Source: Ornithinibacillus massiliensis
GTDB taxonomy: Bacteria > Bacillota > Bacilli > Bacillales > Amphibacillaceae
Direction of reading: 5' to 3'
Assembly: GCF_018310345.1 (NCBI RefSeq)
Contig: NZ_JAGXBY010000004.1
Location: 1-64,000, forward strand
Length of the DNA: 64,000 bases
Part shown: piece by piece, positions 61,369 to 64,000 of the stretch
Layout: the number at the start of each line of letters is the position of its first letter
Position numbering within the stretch: the stretch's first letter is position 1
The notes under the pieces: generated by a model
Seen by the model: only the letters and a program-made list of their open reading frames with translations
Database searches by the model: none
What the model was told of the DNA's origin: nothing
Made by a program: the position numbers and the translations under genes

Positions 61369-62175
61369 TTACCCCTTACCTTCTCTCATATTTTCTACTT
61401 CAACTTTTATAAAATCGCATAGAAGGAAAAGTTCTTCATTAGTGAGCCTATCTAACTTCTTTTCACCCGTATAACACGCTACTACTTTATGTATGGTATC
61501 CTGTAATTTCCTTGGCAAATGGGATATGGCCCATTGACCTGCTTCTAGCTTTGACGTGATGATTCCATCTTTCCAATACCAGTACACTCTTAGCAAGTTC
61601 AAAGTACAATATATTGGATTGTCTTCTATATTCGTTAAACAATCTTCAAAATCTCCCATGATCGAGGCAATATAGTCAGACTTTGGTACAGGTGGGAATA
61701 CATTATCAATTGGCCACCCTCTTAAACAAATTCCACGATGATGGAGTATGGTAATATGTGCAGCCAAGTCTGGATCTACTTTCATCTCTTCATTCAAATA
61801 ATGAAACGTATGCTTATGCAAATCCTCTTGATAATGCCCTCGCCAGAACTCACTATAGTGAAATTCAAATGGACAAGGATGTTTCCAGCTTCTTAATGAC
61901 TCGGCATGTAGAATACTTAGTTCCACTGGATAAGGAGAATTAGATAAATCTAATAATATTCGTGCTAAATCTCGCTTTTCTTCTATAGCTAGAGAGTCCT
62001 TCGTAACAAAAAGTAGATCAATATCACTCTGACTCGGATTAAACCCACCCATTGCTAGAGACCCATGAAGATAGCTACCTACAACAATCTCTCCAATCCG
62101 TTCATTGATTCTTAATTGCAACTTATCGACAAAGTCCTTGACCTTAGCCGGACATGTTTTCCATGAATAAGACAT
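61369..62175 (-). CDS. Aminoglycoside nucleotidyltransferase-like protein (AadA/ANT type)
   Basis: 268 residues. The nucleotidyltransferase motif GSYLHGSLAMGGFNPSQSD has Gly38-Ser39 and the metal aspartates Asp51 and Asp53 (SDIDLLFV). The C-terminal helical part (DUF4111; NLLRVYWYWKDGIITSKLEAGQWAI) is the AadA/ANT(9) pattern. Such enzymes adenylylate streptomycin or spectinomycin. Whether this one confers resistance cannot be read from sequence. It lies between a metallopeptidase and an APH-like gene, in one operon. Confidence 0.82.
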   Translation of the reverse strand: MSYSWKTCPAKVKDFVDKLQLRINERIGEIVVGSYLHGSLAMGGFNPSQSDIDLLFVTKDSLAIEEKRDLARILLDLSNSPYPVELSILHAESLRSWKHPCPFEFHYSEFWRGHYQEDLHKHTFHYLNEEMKVDPDLAAHITILHHRGICLRGWPIDNVFPPVPKSDYIASIMGDFEDCLTNIEDNPIYCTLNLLRVYWYWKDGIITSKLEAGQWAISHLPRKLQDTIHKVVACYTGEKKLDRLTNEELFLLCDFIKVEVENMREGKG

Positions 62176-62192
62176 AACCGCTTCCCCGATCT

Positions 62193-63035
62193 TTATTTGT
62201 AATTAGACAACCAGGCCTCCACTATCTCAATAAAAAATTCCTTTTTCCAAAGTAACAATGTAAGTAATTCACCTTTTTCCAGAATATAGTCTTGAAACAT
62301 ACAATCTGCGATATAATAACCGAGTCGATTGAAACCAAAATGATTACCACCATTAATGGAAAACCATTCCTTAAAAATCTCATTACTAGCTGTTCCACTA
62401 TGCATGTCTCTTATAAAGGTTTGAATTATCTCTTGTTTATTCCCTTTAGCAAATTCAAGCCAATCATCTTCACCATTTTTATAGGAAAAATATATTGACT
62501 CATCGAGGCCCGGAACAATCTGCTTAGAAAAATGTGTTGCTGCTCCTTCTTGTAATAACCAAGTATACGGATGATTCCAATTGACAAATTTCCAATCTAT
62601 TTCTTGGTTATTCCAGAAAATATTATGAGCAGCATGTCCAAACTCGTGTGCAATAATGACTTGAAGAGGCTCTTCTTCATATGTGAGTCTCTCCATAGCA
62701 AACGTTATATCAGGTATAATCTGTCGATGGGTGTATGCATTAGAACCATATGCACCAATGATAAGATTTACACTAATTGGAAATTGGAGCTGATATACTT
62801 TCTTATATTTTTCTACCGTAGTTTCAATAAGACTAGCAATACGTTCGTGGACTAAAGTAATAGAATCCCAGTCCGTGCGATACTTCACTATAGCTTGATG
62901 TAATCGCTCATCCTTGTTTTTGCAATGAATTGGAAAGTATGTGTTAAAAATTTCATGGTACGTATCGTAGTATGCTCGTAGATTCTCTATTGAAGGATTA
63001 GAAGGAAATGTGTCAAACGTATCCACGATTCTCAT
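62193..63035 (-). CDS. Zinc metallopeptidase of gluzincin type
   Basis: 280 residues, without a signal peptide, hence cytoplasmic. HEFGHAAHN (His130, Glu131, His134) with Glu163 in LLQEGAATHFSK gives the HExxH...E zinc site of M1/MA-clan peptidases. Close to uncharacterised Bacillus 'aminopeptidase-like' proteins. The ribosome site is GGGAGGGG. It is first in a three-gene operon with ANT- and APH-like genes (17-base and 5-base gaps). Confidence 0.78.
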   Translation of the reverse strand: MRIVDTFDTFPSNPSIENLRAYYDTYHEIFNTYFPIHCKNKDERLHQAIVKYRTDWDSITLVHERIASLIETTVEKYKKVYQLQFPISVNLIIGAYGSNAYTHRQIIPDITFAMERLTYEEEPLQVIIAHEFGHAAHNIFWNNQEIDWKFVNWNHPYTWLLQEGAATHFSKQIVPGLDESIYFSYKNGEDDWLEFAKGNKQEIIQTFIRDMHSGTASNEIFKEWFSINGGNHFGFNRLGYYIADCMFQDYILEKGELLTLLLWKKEFFIEIVEAWLSNYK

Positions 63036-63138
63036 TGTTAACTCCCCCCTCCCATTGTTTTCAACATTTTTATATTAGGATTACTTCAATTCTATCAAAC
63101 GCCCTACACATTTAATAGATTTATAGAAATTTTTAAAT

Positions 63139-63172
63139 AAAGAAAAAAACGCATAGATACAAATATGCGTTC
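63139..63172 (-). terminator. Terminator of the IclR-DUF3870 operon
   Basis: Stem AACGCATA / TATGCGTT followed by TTTTTTC on the minus strand. Confidence 0.85.
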
Positions 63173-63186
63173 AATTGAATAACAGC

Positions 63187-63516
63187 TTATAATGAAGCAC
63201 TTTTTCGCTTTTCTAGATACAACTCATACTGCTTATGCAAATCTTTCAAAGCCGAAACAATAGCATTTCCCGCTTTCCCCATATAATGTCGTTTTACTGT
63301 CTGAATTGGTTCATCGATACCATCATGCAGACTGTATCCCCGTAATAAATATTGGACAAAGTCACGACCATGCTCAGTTGCCAGGGTACAACTTGCTGCA
63401 ACAATAACACCATATTTCCGGTCAATTTCCGCGGTGATGGTTAAAGTTTCAAACATATTTTGTGCAGCCATACCGGATGGTAATCTAGCATGCCCTGCGA
63501 TAAAAACGGTGTTCAT
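63187..63516 (-). CDS. DUF3870 domain protein
   Basis: 109 residues. The family start MNTVFIAGHARLPSGMAAQN, an inner CTLATEHGRDF and the closing helix are recognised as DUF3870. The function is unknown; members accompany IclR regulators and degradative or transport genes. Its ATG overlaps the stop of the regulator (ATGA), so the two are coupled. Confidence 0.82.
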   Translation of the reverse strand: MNTVFIAGHARLPSGMAAQNMFETLTITAEIDRKYGVIVAASCTLATEHGRDFVQYLLRGYSLHDGIDEPIQTVKRHYMGKAGNAIVSALKDLHKQYELYLEKRKSASL

Positions 63517-64000
63517 GATGAATCAACAACTCCTTGGACAAAGCCTCGAAATCCTAGCTTTCTAGATATTCGTGCGGCCGTATCTTCTGTTTTGGCTTTT
63601 ATTTGTTGTAAACTATCTCCTTCAAAATAAGTGGAAAGACCACTCACTGTAAGCGCAGCAATTACATTATTTCGATAGTCATAAATCGGATATGATATTC
63701 CAGTTGTATTCTCATCCTGCTCTCCTATACTATAGGAGTATCCTTCCGTTCGAATATGCCTTAGTTCTTTTTCCATTTTTTCTCGATTAATGGTATTACC
63801 GGCAAGATTTAAGATTTCTTCTTGCTTCTGTTTTTGGATATGTGCTAACAATAGCTTAGGTCCAGATCCAATATAAAGTGGTGAGCTTTTACCAATCCGT
63901 GTATATAGCCGAATCGCTTTATTACTTTCTACCTTTTCTATATACGTCGCCTCTTGATGATTTAGCACGACAAGATGAACTGCCTCTTGAATATCATATG
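63513..64000 (-). CDS. IclR family transcriptional regulator, C-terminal part (truncated by window edge)
   Basis: The frame is open to the right edge, so the N-terminal winged helix lies outside. What is seen is the IclR effector domain: EATYIEKVESNKAIRLYTRIGKSSPLYIGSGPKLLL, then GYSYSIGEQDENTTGISYPIYD (the conserved GE...G-x-x-x-A/I-PI/V segment) and NVIAALTVSGL. It probably controls a catabolic or uptake operon to the right of the window. Confidence 0.88.
   Translation of the reverse strand, partial: YDIQEAVHLVVLNHQEATYIEKVESNKAIRLYTRIGKSSPLYIGSGPKLLLAHIQKQKQEEILNLAGNTINREKMEKELRHIRTEGYSYSIGEQDENTTGISYPIYDYRNNVIAALTVSGLSTYFEGDSLQQIKAKTEDTAARISRKLGFRGFVQGVVDSS

Overview
The window is chromosomal DNA of a low-GC, endospore-forming Bacillaceae. 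The evidence is a gamma-type SASP (SspE), the spore-cortex deacetylase PdaA, MreBH, strong AGGAGG ribosome sites, frequent TTG/GTG starts, and gene order that follows Bacillus subtilis in blocks: ygzB-perR-bcp-gsaB, ygaD-ntdP(ygaC)-sspE, mutY-yfhP-yfhH-recX-yfhF-yfhE, pdaA, and yfkD-yfkF-yfkH-yfkI-yfkJ. I place it near Oceanobacillus/Virgibacillus/Ornithinibacillus as an inference only. I see no phage, insertion sequence or CRISPR array.

Layout. 1-550: leader and three tandem promoters of an rRNA operon read leftwards out of the window. 0.55-16.7 kb: ygzB, a pabA-pabBC folate operon, perR with its own PerR box, a cobalamin adenosyltransferase pair, bcp, a K+ channel, hemL/gsaB, a MifM-like arrest peptide ahead of a second YidC, then ygaD, ntdP, sspE, mutY, yfhP and yfhH. 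16.7-21.4 kb: an SDR, recX, yfhF, a GNAT gene behind a structured attenuator leader, yfhE, and a gene-free stretch with a cluster of DnaA boxes. 21.4-26.9 kb: two GntR-controlled ABC modules facing each other. 26.9-35.3 kb: a ComEC-like hydrolase, clpE with CtsR operators, an acyl-CoA synthetase, a ~400 bp structured repeat with 59 bp tandem units, pdaA and a YuiF-type antiporter. 35.4-43.1 kb: the yfk block with an amino-acid ABC importer lacking its ATPase and a PerR-box-preceded P1B-4 metal ATPase (PfeT type). 43-53.5 kb: an alanine-type symporter, niaR divergent from a DUF3311/SSS transporter pair, an SRAP protein with glutaminase, plsC, an acetyltransferase, a twin-CAP protein and mreBH. 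53.5-58.5 kb: a 42 bp minisatellite and a likely glutarate catabolic set (CoA-transferase, glutaryl-CoA-type dehydrogenase, semialdehyde dehydrogenase). 58.6-64 kb: a more accessory-looking stretch with a hydrolase-DUF4279 fusion, a decayed Nudix gene, a metallopeptidase-nucleotidyltransferase-phosphotransferase operon resembling aminoglycoside-modifying enzymes, and an IclR/DUF3870 pair cut by the right edge.

Links between genes: PerR lies in the same window as two PerR boxes (its own and that of the metal exporter), so peroxide sensing, iron efflux and peroxiredoxin sit together. The most interesting non-coding signals are the attenuator leader at 19.5-19.76 kb, the MifM-YidC2 hairpin at 10.8 kb, the DnaA-box cluster at 20.9-21.1 kb, and the GGGCGCATCT minisatellites found at three intergenic places.
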